From NCBI RefSeq assembly GCF_001422245.1, contig NZ_LMMM01000015.1, forward strand, positions 261,389 to 325,388: DNA of 64,000 nucleotides, in the 5' to 3' direction. The DNA is from Rhizobium sp. Leaf262 (lineage in GTDB: Bacteria > Pseudomonadota > Alphaproteobacteria > Rhizobiales > Rhizobiaceae). The notes beneath the pieces are model-generated. The model was not told the DNA's origin. It did not search any database and saw nothing but the letters and a program-made list of their open reading frames with translations. Positions 41,736 through 51,713 of the stretch are shown piece after piece. The translations under genes were made by a program, and so were the position numbers. Within the stretch, counting starts at the first letter, position 1, and the number at the start of each line of letters is the position of its first letter.

Positions 41736-42794
41736 TTGAGCGCGCAAGAGTCGGCCCACAATATAGAATATTCAGGCGATTGCGGAGAAAATATTCGAAG
41801 CAACGCAAGAACTCGCGAACTATACTACAGGATTAAGGATGAAAGAAACCAAGCACGTGCAGAAGAGCGCACTGTTTCACCACAAGAAGTTCTAAGAGTT
41901 TCCAACAACTGGATTGAAGTCAGCAATCTCGGATTGCATATTATATATTCTGAAAGTCGTGATGTGGAAATATTAACGTGGCTTGCGGAAGCAGAGCTAC
42001 GTTTGAAGGGCTTTCCCGGCCTGCGAGAAGTTTACCGAGTTACATATGATATATTTTGCAACCATTGGGATTCGCTACGCTCGATCAGCGATGATGATGA
42101 CGAAGAAAAATTCGCACCTTTTGCAGGACTGAACGGCATTGGTAGTGAAGGGACCCTGATACAGCCGCTTCGTTTGAGTTCCCTCATTCCCGGCGGAAAA
42201 TTTGGCGAGCACACGCTTTGGGACTTCCAGCTTGCGCAGCGTTCCGGTGAAAGCAAGCGCAAGGAAGAACTCTACAACGCCGCCTCCGAAGCCGGTCTCG
42301 CCGCGATGTCAGCGCATCTTGCGGATGTGAATGCCTGTCTATCAACGTTCGATGCGATCAGCAGGATTTTGACGGAACGCTGCGGTCACAATGCGCCTGC
42401 CAGTTCAAACATCAAGAACATATTGATGGAAGTCGCCGCCGCTATCCGTGCGCTGGGTGGGAAAGACGAAACGCATCCCGACACTGACGAGAATGCGCGG
42501 ATAGCGTTCAATGCCGATCACGATAAACAGCCCGAGGTTCAAAAAAAATCATCGCAGAACCCAGAAGAAATCGCTTCGCGTGACGAAGCCTTTGAAACTC
42601 TTCTTACAGTTGCGCGTTATTTCCGCCGGACGGAGCCACATTCTCCGATATCGCTGGCAATTGAAACATTGGTTCGCAGGGGGCGCATGGATTTTTCAGA
42701 ACTGCTCGCAGAGCTCTTGCCGGAAGCACAGGCGAGACACGCCGTTCTCACTGCAGCCGGCATAAAGCCCGACGGCGAGACAAAAGGAAAATAG
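41736..42794 (+). CDS. impA: T6SS cap protein TssA (ImpA)
   Basis: A 352-residue TssA. The ImpA_N signature is near the start: EYSGDCGENIRSNARTREL, then YYRIKDERNQARAEER and NNWIEVSNLGLHIIYSESRDVEILTWLAEAELRLKG. TssA primes and caps the growing sheath-tube. The start is a TTG at 41736 with AAGGGAT about 10 nt upstream. The first 250 bp are A/T-richer than the following genes. It is first in the 14-gene plus-strand imp operon. Confidence 0.88.
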   Translation: MSAQESAHNIEYSGDCGENIRSNARTRELYYRIKDERNQARAEERTVSPQEVLRVSNNWIEVSNLGLHIIYSESRDVEILTWLAEAELRLKGFPGLREVYRVTYDIFCNHWDSLRSISDDDDEEKFAPFAGLNGIGSEGTLIQPLRLSSLIPGGKFGEHTLWDFQLAQRSGESKRKEELYNAASEAGLAAMSAHLADVNACLSTFDAISRILTERCGHNAPASSNIKNILMEVAAAIRALGGKDETHPDTDENARIAFNADHDKQPEVQKKSSQNPEEIASRDEAFETLLTVARYFRRTEPHSPISLAIETLVRRGRMDFSELLAELLPEAQARHAVLTAAGIKPDGETKGK

Positions 42795-42859
42795 TGAAAC
42801 CAAGGGAGATCGAGGCTCCCTATCGTCAGCAATGGCCGGAAGGCATCAAGGAGGTTTGA

Positions 42860-43369
42860 ATGGCAAGTGTACATGAGAAGCTGGAGCGCGTTCGCAAGCC
42901 CCGCGTCCACATCAAATACGAAGTAGAAACGGAAGGCGCGATGGTGGTGAAAGAACTGCCGTTCGTCGTCGGCGTTCTTGGCGACTTTTCCGGAAACCCG
43001 ACGCAGCCGCTCAAACCATTTGGCGAACGCAAGTTCGTGCAGATCGACCGCGACAACTTCGACGAAGTCATGCGTCGTATGACGCCGGGCCTGAATATCA
43101 GCGTACCGAATACGCTTCAGGACGACGGAACCGATATTCAGGTCAATCTGAAGTTTGAAAGCATGGATGATTTTCTACCAGCTTCCGTCGTCGAACAGGT
43201 GCCCGCTTTGAAGGCTCTTCTGGATGCACGCAACGAACTGCGGGACTTGCTGTCCAAGGCCGATCGTTCAGAGGATCTGGAACGGCTGCTGGAAGACATT
43301 CTCCAGAACAAGACCGATCTTGGAAAGCTTGTGTCTGAACTGAAAGAGAAAAACGGTGCAGGCAACTGA
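42860..43369 (+). CDS. tssB: T6SS contractile sheath small subunit TssB
   Basis: A 169-residue TssB (VipA/ImpB). It has the standard [33 protein letters not shown] and [17 protein letters not shown] segments. It assembles with TssC into the contractile sheath. AAGGAGG is 7 nt before the ATG. A 94-nt gap with a small GC hairpin separates it from tssC. Confidence 0.95.
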   Translation: MASVHEKLERVRKPRVHIKYEVETEGAMVVKELPFVVGVLGDFSGNPTQPLKPFGERKFVQIDRDNFDEVMRRMTPGLNISVPNTLQDDGTDIQVNLKFESMDDFLPASVVEQVPALKALLDARNELRDLLSKADRSEDLERLLEDILQNKTDLGKLVSELKEKNGAGN

Positions 43370-43463
43370 CCTCAAGCTGAGGACTGCTTCGTTGAGATGC
43401 CCCCACGCCGGGGCTCTACCTGTTTTTGCGGTGGCACAAAGCCGCACTTGGAAGGATTGAAAC

Positions 43464-44945
43464 ATGAGCGCTGAAAGCCTGCTGAAGAACGATGCACAGG
43501 CAACGACGACCGAAGAGAATGGCCTACTGGCCAAGGTTGTTGCCGCAACACGTCAAACCGAGCCCGACCGTGCCCAGAACCTGCTGCGCACGCTGACCGA
43601 TCAGGCTCTCAAAGGCACGGTCAAATACGACCGAAACCTGACGGTGACGCTCAATCACGCCATCGCAGAAATTGATCGGGCCATTTCCGGGCAGCTTGCC
43701 GCGATCATGCAGTCGCCGGAATTTGCCAAACTCGAAGGCACGTGGCGCGGGCTGAATTATCTGGTCAAGAATTCCGAAACCAGCGTCAACCTGAAAATCC
43801 GCGTGCTCAACGCTTCCAAGCGGGACGTTGGGCGCGACCTCGAAAAAGCCGTCGAGTTCGACCAGTCCAGACTGTTCAAATCCATCTATGAAGATGAATT
43901 CGGCACGCCTGGTGGTGAGCCTATGGGAGCAATCATCGGCGATTACGAGTTCGACAATTCGTTCGATGACGTACAGCTTCTCCAAGGCGTTTCTTCGATT
44001 GCCGCAGCTGCTTTCGCACCCTTCATCTCGGCTGCAAGCCCGCGCATGTTTGGTTTCGAGGATTACCGCGATCTGGCGCGTCCGCGTGATCTGGAAAAGA
44101 TTTTCGACACTGTCGAATATGCCAAGTGGCGCAGTTTCCGCGAGAGCGACGACTCCCGCTTCGTCACACTTGCGCTTCCACGCGTTCTGGCGCGCATGCC
44201 GTATGGCCCGAAAACCAGCCCGATAGACGAGTTTGGCTATGACGAGACCCGAGGCTCGGTCAATGGTGACCTTCAGCACAACGAATATTGCTGGATGAAT
44301 GCCGCCTATGTCATGGGCACGAAACTCACCGACTCCTTTGCCAAGAACGGTTGGTGCACTGCCATTCGCGGTGCGGAAAACGGTGGTAAGGTCGAAAACC
44401 TTCCGATGCACGTCTTCTCCAGCGATGACGGCGATCTGGATTTGAAATGCCCGACCGAAGTTGGCATCACCGACCGTCGCGATGCCGAACTTGGCAAGCT
44501 CGGCTTCCTGCCTCTCTGCCATTACAAGAATACGGATTACGCTGTTTTCTTCGGCGCGCAGACGGCTCACAAGCCCAAGCTCTATGACAGGCCCGAAGCG
44601 ACCGCAAACGCTGCAGTATCGGCGCGCCTACCTTACATGATGGCGACATCCCGCTTCGCGCATTATCTCAAGGTCATGGGCCGCGACAAGATCGGCTCCT
44701 TCATGGAAGCATCTGATTGCGAAGTCTGGCTGAACCGCTGGATCTCCAACTACGTCAACGCCAACGAAGTCGCTGGCGAAGAGTCGCGTGCCAAGTACCC
44801 GTTGCGCGATGCGAAGGTGACCGTTCAGGAAATTCCCGGCAAGCCCGGTGCATACAATGCAGTCGCCTGGATGCGTCCTTGGTTGCAGATGGAAGAGTTG
44901 ACGACCTCGCTTCGCATGGTCGCCCGCATTCCTACCAAGAACTGA
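43464..44945 (+). CDS. tssC: T6SS contractile sheath large subunit TssC (main copy)
   Basis: A 493-residue TssC (VipB/ImpC). Conserved features include AEIDRAISGQLAAIMQSPEFAKLEGTWRGL, FGTPGGEPMGAIIGDYEF and the C-terminal FAHYLKVMGRDKIGSFM and TVQEIPGKPGAY. Length is normal. It should be the structural partner of TssB. In Agrobacterium the equivalent large-subunit protein (TssC41) is essential for assembly. Confidence 0.95.
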   Translation: MSAESLLKNDAQATTTEENGLLAKVVAATRQTEPDRAQNLLRTLTDQALKGTVKYDRNLTVTLNHAIAEIDRAISGQLAAIMQSPEFAKLEGTWRGLNYLVKNSETSVNLKIRVLNASKRDVGRDLEKAVEFDQSRLFKSIYEDEFGTPGGEPMGAIIGDYEFDNSFDDVQLLQGVSSIAAAAFAPFISAASPRMFGFEDYRDLARPRDLEKIFDTVEYAKWRSFRESDDSRFVTLALPRVLARMPYGPKTSPIDEFGYDETRGSVNGDLQHNEYCWMNAAYVMGTKLTDSFAKNGWCTAIRGAENGGKVENLPMHVFSSDDGDLDLKCPTEVGITDRRDAELGKLGFLPLCHYKNTDYAVFFGAQTAHKPKLYDRPEATANAAVSARLPYMMATSRFAHYLKVMGRDKIGSFMEASDCEVWLNRWISNYVNANEVAGEESRAKYPLRDAKVTVQEIPGKPGAYNAVAWMRPWLQMEELTTSLRMVARIPTKN

Positions 44946-45001
44946 ACGATTTGAGGGGGCAGATAAGTCCCTTCAAACTCATCCCCGCCTGGAGCCCATT
45001 C

Positions 45002-46396
45002 ATGACGCATCGGTCCGTTTCGGACATACGCAGTCAGGCCGACCAGCTCATCGCTCTTATCGACGATGCGCTGAACGGCCAAGTGAACGCCATCTTGCAC
45101 CACGCCAATTTTCAGGCGATGGAAGCGAGATGGCGAGGGCTTGCCATGGTGGTGAGGGAAGCAAGCCGGTGCCCGGAAGTGAAGGTCAAACTTCTGAATG
45201 CAAGCTGGCGGGAACTGGCCCGCAGCATGGAACGGGCAACCGATTTCGACCAGAGCCATCTTTTTGAAATCATTTATAACCGCGAATTCGGCATGCCAGG
45301 CGGCGAACCCATCGGCCTGCTCATAGGAGATTATACCTTCTCTCCTGACGACATCGACGGTATCGACTCGATCACCACCCTGTCGCAGATCGGAATGGTG
45401 GCTGCCGCCTCATTCTGCCCCTTCATCGCTGCCGCATCTCCTGCAACCATCGGCCTTGAAGATTTCTCGGAGCTCAGTCGCGTGCAGGATTTTTCCTGGC
45501 TGAAGCAGGAAAAAAGCCGGCTACGCTGGAATGCTTTGCGCGCGCGAGATGACAGTCGGTTCATTGGTCTGGTGGCACCGCGCATTTTGCTGCGTTCACC
45601 TCACAAACCCTATTCGCGCCGCCGCGAAGATCCGTTTCCATTCCGAGAGCATATATCGGAGGACGGGCAGACATTGCTATGGGGCAATCCAGCTTTCGCC
45701 TTTGCCTCGATCGTAGTGCGCAACTTCACCGATTCGGGATGGTTCGCCGATATCCGTGGGGTGACGCAAAACGAGATCGATGGCGGAATGCTGTCGGCGT
45801 CGCAGCTTCCTCCCCTCGATCTTGGCATCGAAAGCAATGGCCTGTCCGCCCAGCCGCCTGTCGAAATGCAACTGACAATGGGTCAGGAGCAGCAGTTTTC
45901 TGATCTCGGCATCGTCCCCGTATCGACGACGTACCTGTCCAGCATGGCTATTTTCAACGCCAATCAATCCCTGCACGCGCCCGGCCACTATTCCAAGGAA
46001 AGTGCGCGGCAGAACGCGAGATTGGCAGCGATGCTGCAGTATGTCCTATGTGCATCCCGCTTCTCTCATTATCTCAAGGTGATCATGCGCGACGATATCG
46101 GTCGTCTTAGCGATGCGATCACCATCGAACGCAAGCTGGAGAGCTGGTTATCATCCTATACCCTGGGGAACGATGATGCGGAGGCGTCGCTGCGCACTCG
46201 ATACCCGCTACGCTCGGCCGGTATAAGCGTTTTTGAAATACCCGGCAAACCGGGCAGTTTTTCCTGCACGGTCCGTCTTCAGCCGCATTTCCAACTGGAT
46301 GACGTTTCCACAAGCTTTCATCTCATCGCCGAAACCAATGCGTCAAACGCCTCTCTGGCGCGGTCTCCGGCTGAGCAACAAAGGATCCCCGCATGA
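45002..46396 (+). CDS. impD: Second TssC-like sheath protein (ImpD)
   Basis: A 464-residue TssC paralogue starting at ATG 45002, with GGAG 7 nt upstream; the longer frame overlapping tssC is spurious. It repeats the TssC plan in diverged form: FEIIYNREFGMPGGEPIGLLIGDYTF, FSHYLKVIMRDDIGRLSD, ISVFEIPGKPGSFSC. The N-terminus is shorter than in the main copy. In Agrobacterium this corresponds to the second large subunit (TssC40), whose need for secretion is less than that of the main copy. Possibly a minor or baseplate-proximal sheath component. Confidence 0.87.
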   Translation: MTHRSVSDIRSQADQLIALIDDALNGQVNAILHHANFQAMEARWRGLAMVVREASRCPEVKVKLLNASWRELARSMERATDFDQSHLFEIIYNREFGMPGGEPIGLLIGDYTFSPDDIDGIDSITTLSQIGMVAAASFCPFIAAASPATIGLEDFSELSRVQDFSWLKQEKSRLRWNALRARDDSRFIGLVAPRILLRSPHKPYSRRREDPFPFREHISEDGQTLLWGNPAFAFASIVVRNFTDSGWFADIRGVTQNEIDGGMLSASQLPPLDLGIESNGLSAQPPVEMQLTMGQEQQFSDLGIVPVSTTYLSSMAIFNANQSLHAPGHYSKESARQNARLAAMLQYVLCASRFSHYLKVIMRDDIGRLSDAITIERKLESWLSSYTLGNDDAEASLRTRYPLRSAGISVFEIPGKPGSFSCTVRLQPHFQLDDVSTSFHLIAETNASNASLARSPAEQQRIPA

Positions 46397-47217
46397 CGTT
46401 GCGCGAAGATATTTCTCGCCTGCTTGACGACGACCAGCTTGACGACGCCACAGCAATAGCCCGGGAGAAGGTGAAGACGACCCCTTCCGACAAGGAAGCC
46501 CGCAATCTCTACATCGACCTCCTGGTGCTTGCAGGAGAGTATGAAAAAGCGGATGCCCAGTGCAATCTGGCTGCGACTTTCTCCCCGCAAGACGCCGTCG
46601 GATTTTCTCTGTTTCGTCACCACCTGCGCGCCATGGCGGCCCGTGTTGAGTGGTTTAGAACCGGCGCCGTGCCTGATTTCACCCATGGCCCTTCCGAATT
46701 CGACCAACTTGCCATGAAGGCAAGCATAGCATCGCGGGAAGGTAGAGATGCCGACGCAAAACAGGCGTTGCTGGAACTCGACGAAAAGCGAACCGGCATG
46801 TCCATCGTCTTGAATGACGGCGCGACAGGAGACGTGCGTGACCTCGACGATCGCATCCCGCACGCGCTGGAAGTATTGACCAACGGCGGCAAATACCTCT
46901 GGATCGATTTCGGTCGTATCGAAAGCCTTGCGATAGAGCCCATGACGAGACCACGGGACCTCGCTTTCAGGAACGCGGAGCTTACGCTGCTGGACGGCGC
47001 TGTCGCGTCCGTCCTGCTGCCATCGGTCTATTACAGTGCCGACAGCACTCCCGGTTTGCACCTCGGTCGAGAAACCGAATGGAGCGACGACGGCCCTCTT
47101 GTCACCGGTCGTGGCCAGCGTTGCCTGCTGATCGGCGACGAACTCGTGCCGTTTCACGAGATTTCCAGCCTGACTGCGCCGATGGCAGCGAAGGAAAGGC
47201 AGACCGCCCTTGGATGA
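46393..47217 (+). CDS. tagJ: T6SS accessory protein TagJ (ImpE)
   Basis: A 274-residue ImpE/TagJ protein. The N-terminal TPR-like helices (DISRLLDDDQLDDATAIAREKVKTTPSDKEARNLYIDLL) precede the ImpE domain with WIDFGRIESLAIEPMTRPRDLAF and LLPSVYYSA. TagJ binds the N-terminus of TssB and modulates ClpV recycling of sheaths in some systems. The start overlaps impD by 4 nt. Confidence 0.88.
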   Translation: MTLREDISRLLDDDQLDDATAIAREKVKTTPSDKEARNLYIDLLVLAGEYEKADAQCNLAATFSPQDAVGFSLFRHHLRAMAARVEWFRTGAVPDFTHGPSEFDQLAMKASIASREGRDADAKQALLELDEKRTGMSIVLNDGATGDVRDLDDRIPHALEVLTNGGKYLWIDFGRIESLAIEPMTRPRDLAFRNAELTLLDGAVASVLLPSVYYSADSTPGLHLGRETEWSDDGPLVTGRGQRCLLIGDELVPFHEISSLTAPMAAKERQTALG

Positions 47218-47719
47218 TCCGCTGGAGCAATTCAGACCAAAACAGCGAACGCTCGCCCGCTCGGTTCTCGACCGGCTGCTGGACGATGCGCCGGATATGG
47301 AAAACGACCCACCGGCAAGTCTGTCCGAGCAGGTTCGGGAAATGCGTGAAGTCATTCGCCGCGACCTTGAAGCATTGCTGAACACCCGCCGCAATCCCGC
47401 AGGTCCTTCCGCTGAACTCAAGGAATTGCAGGACGCATTGGTCAGCTACGGGGTGGACGGAATTCTTTCGGCAAATCTGGTCACTGACGCATCCAAGGCA
47501 AGGCTTGCAAACACCGTCGAGCGGCGGATTGCGATGTTTGAAACCCGCCTGTCGGACGTGCGCGTGACGATTATGAAAAATCGTATGGATGGTGACCGGG
47601 CACTCAGGATGCGCATTCAAGCGACCTTTCGCCTCCACGAGGGCATGCCACCCATCAGTTTCGAGACCAAAATAGACCCATCGACCCAGCGTTTTCTGGT
47701 GGAGGCTGGCAATGGCTGA
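47210..47719 (+). CDS. tssE: T6SS baseplate protein TssE
   Basis: A 169-residue gp25-like wedge protein. It begins with a TTG (47210) that overlaps the tagJ end by 8 nt; GGAAAGG lies about 10 nt upstream. The family signature is VRDLEALLNTRR-like (here IRRDLEALLNTRRNPA) followed by SYGVDG, FETRLSDVRV and ISFETKIDPSTQRFLVE. It starts sheath polymerisation at the baseplate. Confidence 0.88.
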   Translation: MDDPLEQFRPKQRTLARSVLDRLLDDAPDMENDPPASLSEQVREMREVIRRDLEALLNTRRNPAGPSAELKELQDALVSYGVDGILSANLVTDASKARLANTVERRIAMFETRLSDVRVTIMKNRMDGDRALRMRIQATFRLHEGMPPISFETKIDPSTQRFLVEAGNG

Positions 47720-49496
47720 AGGCTTTCTCGAAAAATACAATGACGAGCTTTTTGCACTGAGAAAACGTGCCTCCCGTTTTGCCTCCGCCTTTCCCAAGAT
47801 AGCGGGTCGACTGCGAATGACGGGTGACGTCGCCGACGACCCGCATGTCGAGCGGCTGATCCAGAGTTTCGCCTATTCCGCCGCACGCGTTCGCCAGAAA
47901 CTGGACGACGAGTTTCCGGAGCTGTCCAACAGTCTGCTCGAAACCCTGTACCCGCATTATCTTGCACCATTGCCGTCAATGAGCGTCGTGCATTTCGCTC
48001 CCAGTCCCTCCTTGGCGACATTGCAGACATTGCCGCGCCACAGCGAAATCCTGTCGGAACCCGTCGGCGGTGAGAGTTGCAGGTTCCGCACGGCACAGGA
48101 TGTCGATATCGTTCCGATGGAAATTGCGGCTGCCGTTTTGGCCAGCCAGCCCATCGATGCACCATTTTCACCGTCATCCGCCGGTGCGGCCAGTTGCCTT
48201 AAGCTTTCTTTGCGTACCACCTCTCCTCGGCCTTCGACCTTTGGCGAAATTGGACTCAAATCCCTGCAGATTTTTATTTCTTCTGCATGGCAGCAAGCGA
48301 CGGCGCTTTACGAATTGCTGGCCAATCACTGTGTCGGCCTTGCCCTTGCGCAGCATTCTGAGGATCGCAACGCCGTCTTCCTGCCAGCTTCCAATTTGAA
48401 ACCATCGGGCTTTTCGCGCGATCAGGCCATGTTGCCTTACCCAGCCAACAGCTTCGATGGTTACCGCCTGCTGACTGAGTTCTTTGCGCTGCCGCAAAAA
48501 TTCCTGTTTCTGGACATCGAAGGACTTGAGCGCTGGACCGGCGGCGATTGCGAACTTTACATCTATCTCGACGCAGCCGAGACCCGGCTCGAGCGCATGG
48601 TGTCCGCCAAGGATTTCGTGCTTAATGCCTCACCCGTCATCAACCTTTTCCAGCAGAGCTGCGAGCCACTCAGCCTGGACGGCACCCGCACGGAATATCG
48701 GCTGCTGCCCGACGCCAGACGCCAGCGGACCCGCGAAATATACGGGGTGGAAAAGGTTGAGCTGACCAGCCGCTCCGGCATCATTGAAAAGACCTCGCCG
48801 TTTTTTGGGCGAACACAAAGAAGCAACGGCTCACATGTGTTCTGGCAGACCTATCGTCGCTTCGATGATGATGACGGTTCGTCCGACACCGATATTGCGT
48901 TCGTCGACGCACAACGCGGGCCGCTCGGTCCACTGGATGTCGTCGCCAGCGTCGATACGCTGTGCATCAATCGGGAGCTGCCGAGCCAGCTGCCGTTCGG
49001 TGGCGGCCATCCATTTCTGCAATTGGCGACAGGCAATGAAGCTGTAAACTCCGTCCATGCGCTTATGCCGCCATCTTCTGCCGTGCGGATGAATGAACGC
49101 TCTGCGCGCGAATGGCGGCTCGTTTCGCACCTGCTTCTCAATCATCTCTCTCTGTTTGACAATGGCGGCGCGCCGCTGAAGGATATTCTGTCGCTTTATG
49201 CGTTCCGCGACAGCCCGGAAACGCGACAGTTGGTGGAAGCGATAACCTCCGTGGACGCACGCAACTCCCATGCGCGGATCGGCTCTGCCATGGTGCCTGG
49301 GACAGACATCACCATCGAATTTGATCCGGCGCTGATCGACAGGGCGGCGGCCTTCATCTTCGCCAGCGTTCTCAACCATTTCTTCGGTCTCTACACGTCG
49401 ATAAACAGCTTCACGCGCCTGACGGCAACCATGCGCGGGCAGTCGGAACCTCTAGCCCGTTGGCCTGCCCGTGCGGCAGACCGACCCTTGCTTTAG
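47712..49496 (+). CDS. tssF: T6SS baseplate protein TssF
   Basis: A 594-residue TssF (ImpG/VasA). The start MAEGFLEKYNDELFALRKRASRFASAFPKIAGRL and SLLETLYPHYLAPLPSMSV are typical, as is PVINLFQQSCEPLSLDG. It overlaps tssE by 8 nt. Together with TssG and TssK it builds the wedge of the baseplate. Confidence 0.93.
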   Translation: MAEGFLEKYNDELFALRKRASRFASAFPKIAGRLRMTGDVADDPHVERLIQSFAYSAARVRQKLDDEFPELSNSLLETLYPHYLAPLPSMSVVHFAPSPSLATLQTLPRHSEILSEPVGGESCRFRTAQDVDIVPMEIAAAVLASQPIDAPFSPSSAGAASCLKLSLRTTSPRPSTFGEIGLKSLQIFISSAWQQATALYELLANHCVGLALAQHSEDRNAVFLPASNLKPSGFSRDQAMLPYPANSFDGYRLLTEFFALPQKFLFLDIEGLERWTGGDCELYIYLDAAETRLERMVSAKDFVLNASPVINLFQQSCEPLSLDGTRTEYRLLPDARRQRTREIYGVEKVELTSRSGIIEKTSPFFGRTQRSNGSHVFWQTYRRFDDDDGSSDTDIAFVDAQRGPLGPLDVVASVDTLCINRELPSQLPFGGGHPFLQLATGNEAVNSVHALMPPSSAVRMNERSAREWRLVSHLLLNHLSLFDNGGAPLKDILSLYAFRDSPETRQLVEAITSVDARNSHARIGSAMVPGTDITIEFDPALIDRAAAFIFASVLNHFFGLYTSINSFTRLTATMRGQSEPLARWPARAADRPLL

Positions 49497-49504
49497 GAGT
49501 TCCA

Positions 49505-50509
49505 ATGCAGTTTCAGGCAGGGGACATCAAGGAAAAACAAGCGGAAAAACTGGCGAGCGATCCCGGCAGCTTTGATCCCGCGACGGCATTTCGCGTGGCC
49601 CAGCATCTCGCCTTTGAAGACGAGTTGACCATCGGTTCTCACAATGGTGCCCGGCCCACATCGGTTGCCATCGGCGGCTTTCGCAGCAGAAATGGCAAGG
49701 CAGAACTTCGATCTGCATTTGCCCCCATCATCGGCCCGTTGGGTTCTTTGCCGCCCAGCTATTCGGAACTGCAACAGAGAGAGGAACGCAACCGCTCGAA
49801 GGCGCTGACCAGTTTCTTCAATCTCTTCGCCGCCCGTTTCAGCGAGCTATTCGTTTCCGCCACCGAGAAATATCGCCTCGCCCGCGGTTTACGATGGTCC
49901 TCCGATCATAGGACCAACGCATTTCGCAAGACGCTTCTGTCGCTGACTGGTTTCGGCACATCGGGTCTTAGCGCCAAGGTAGGCGTGAAAGAAGATGTTC
50001 TGCTGCGGTTCAGCGGTCTACTGGCGAACCGCAACCGCAATGCGACGGCACTGACCTCCATGCTGCGAGAATTCACCGGTCTTGCCGTCGAGGTCGAGCA
50101 ATTCCGCAGACGCTGGGTTCCACTGCCGGTGCATGAGCAAAGTCAGTTTGGGCAGAGCGGCGGTCTACGACTTGGCCAGAATGTCACCGCCGGAAGCGCC
50201 ATCGAAGATTTTAGCGGCAGCTTCCGGATCGTGATCGGGCCCGTGGGCTATGCGGATTATCTGGCACTCACACCCGGTTCGCAGCGCCTTGCCGAAATTT
50301 TTGCCGTCGTGCGACTTTTCGCCGGAAGTGGCTTCGATTTCGATGTCCAGGTCATTCTCAGGAAAGAGGATATTCCCTTCTGCCAACTCGGCGCAACGGA
50401 AGCACCGGCGCGACTTGGCTGGAACAGCTGGGCGCGACTGGCACCGGCCGAAAAAGACAGTACCGACGCAATCGTGACCGAGCGCGAAGGCTCGGCGCTT
50501 TCAGCGTGA
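49505..50509 (+). CDS. tssG: T6SS baseplate protein TssG
   Basis: A 334-residue TssG (ImpH/VasB). The ATG at 49505 follows an AGGAG; the frame extending 15 codons upstream overlaps tssF and is not needed. Segments such as GPLGSLPPSYSEL, ALTSFFNLFAARF and the C-terminal RLGWNSWA are characteristic. It is 8 nt after the tssF stop. Confidence 0.92.
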   Translation: MQFQAGDIKEKQAEKLASDPGSFDPATAFRVAQHLAFEDELTIGSHNGARPTSVAIGGFRSRNGKAELRSAFAPIIGPLGSLPPSYSELQQREERNRSKALTSFFNLFAARFSELFVSATEKYRLARGLRWSSDHRTNAFRKTLLSLTGFGTSGLSAKVGVKEDVLLRFSGLLANRNRNATALTSMLREFTGLAVEVEQFRRRWVPLPVHEQSQFGQSGGLRLGQNVTAGSAIEDFSGSFRIVIGPVGYADYLALTPGSQRLAEIFAVVRLFAGSGFDFDVQVILRKEDIPFCQLGATEAPARLGWNSWARLAPAEKDSTDAIVTEREGSALSA

Positions 50510-50519
50510 GGATGGGACG

Positions 50520-51713
50520 ATGAAACTTGTTCTGAAAGAAACATCGAACACAGCAGGTGCCAATTCTAGCCAATGGAGCCTTGAGCAAGGCAGCCGGATG
50601 ATCGGCCGATCGAGCGATTGCGACTGGCAGATTGCTGACGATGCACGCCGGGTTTCCAAGCAGCACTGCAAGCTCAGCCGTGACCGCCAGGGCTTTTTCA
50701 TCACCGATCACAGTGCCAACGGCACGCAAGTCGATGGTCGCCTCTTGATGGAGGGCGACATGGCGCGGCTTGGCAATGGCTCGCAAATCGGCATCGGCGC
50801 TCAGACATTCGACGTGGTTATCACAGGCGAAGCGGAGATGGATTTCGGAGATCCCGACAGATCGCTCCGCGTCAGCGACGAGCAAATGACCATTTCTGCG
50901 ATCTTGTCCGATATCGCACCCAACGGTCGCTCGGCACGCGGTGTGATTGCCGGCGGAATGACGGAAGACGACTGGCCCGAGGCATCGCCGGTCAAGAATG
51001 GCAAAAAAGCAAAGTCCATTTCCCGCAATGTCGAGGTTGGCTGGAACGCGCCGCCTTCCACCTCCGGTGTAGGCACCGTTCTGCCCAACGACTGGAACGA
51101 GGAGCCGGTCGAAAGCAGCAAGCACGAGCACACCGATGCGATGAATATTCCGGTGCTCGTTTCACGGCCTTCGAAGAAACAACCCGTTGAAGATTTCGAT
51201 GCGGTCTTCATGGATGCAGGCAATGAGCCTGAGACCGAGCCGCCAGCAGCCGTAGCGCAGCAGGTCAGCGATCCCATCGAGGATTTGCTTCTTCAGATGG
51301 AGAAGGAAAGCGCCGAGTGCCTTGCCGTCCTCGATCTTGATCAGACATCCACGAGCAGCGGGATCCACGACACGACGCCGCGCGGTCGGTTGGAGGCACT
51401 GATCCGCCAGCAGCGGCTGCTTGCCTCGTCGCTGGAAATCATGATCCAGACCTGCACGCAAAAGCTGGAGCCCAGATTGCTTGAGGCGAGGGCCGATGCG
51501 CAGAACGACTGGCGCGACAAGCTCGCACGCAAGGACTGGCGCGCCGTGATCACGAGAACCGACTACTGGGGGACATTCAAACAGCAATTCGAAGACGGCG
51601 GGCGACAATTGTCGGTCCGGCAGTTTTTGCAGCGCGCAGCACAGGGTGAGGCTGCACCCGAAGATGCGCTTCAAACAGATACCAAGGGGGTAAGCAACCA
51701 AGATGAGGCATGA
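50520..51713 (+). CDS. fha: T6SS FHA-domain protein (ImpI)
   Basis: A 397-residue protein with an N-terminal forkhead-associated domain (about 1-100). The phosphothreonine-binding residues are in place: Arg30 in GRSSDC, Ser46 in VSKQH and the SANGTQVDG loop. In Agrobacterium, Fha residues Arg30 and Ser46 recognise phosphorylated TssL; both positions are the same here. The C-terminal part (about 285-370) is the T6SS-FHA domain, containing LEALIRQQRLLASSLEIMIQTC and KDWRAVITRTDYW. It overlaps tssK by 11 nt. Confidence 0.93.
   Translation: MKLVLKETSNTAGANSSQWSLEQGSRMIGRSSDCDWQIADDARRVSKQHCKLSRDRQGFFITDHSANGTQVDGRLLMEGDMARLGNGSQIGIGAQTFDVVITGEAEMDFGDPDRSLRVSDEQMTISAILSDIAPNGRSARGVIAGGMTEDDWPEASPVKNGKKAKSISRNVEVGWNAPPSTSGVGTVLPNDWNEEPVESSKHEHTDAMNIPVLVSRPSKKQPVEDFDAVFMDAGNEPETEPPAAVAQQVSDPIEDLLLQMEKESAECLAVLDLDQTSTSSGIHDTTPRGRLEALIRQQRLLASSLEIMIQTCTQKLEPRLLEARADAQNDWRDKLARKDWRAVITRTDYWGTFKQQFEDGGRQLSVRQFLQRAAQGEAAPEDALQTDTKGVSNQDEA

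Noticed and set aside
43400-43427. Small GC hairpin plus T5 between tssB and tssC
   Set aside because: Only 5-bp arms and a spacer of 8 nt before the T-run; a real terminator inside the core T6SS operon is unlikely.
44717-45001. Upstream extension of the second tssC gene
   Set aside because: It overlaps tssC in another frame; the ATG at 45002 has a ribosome site and matches the family start.
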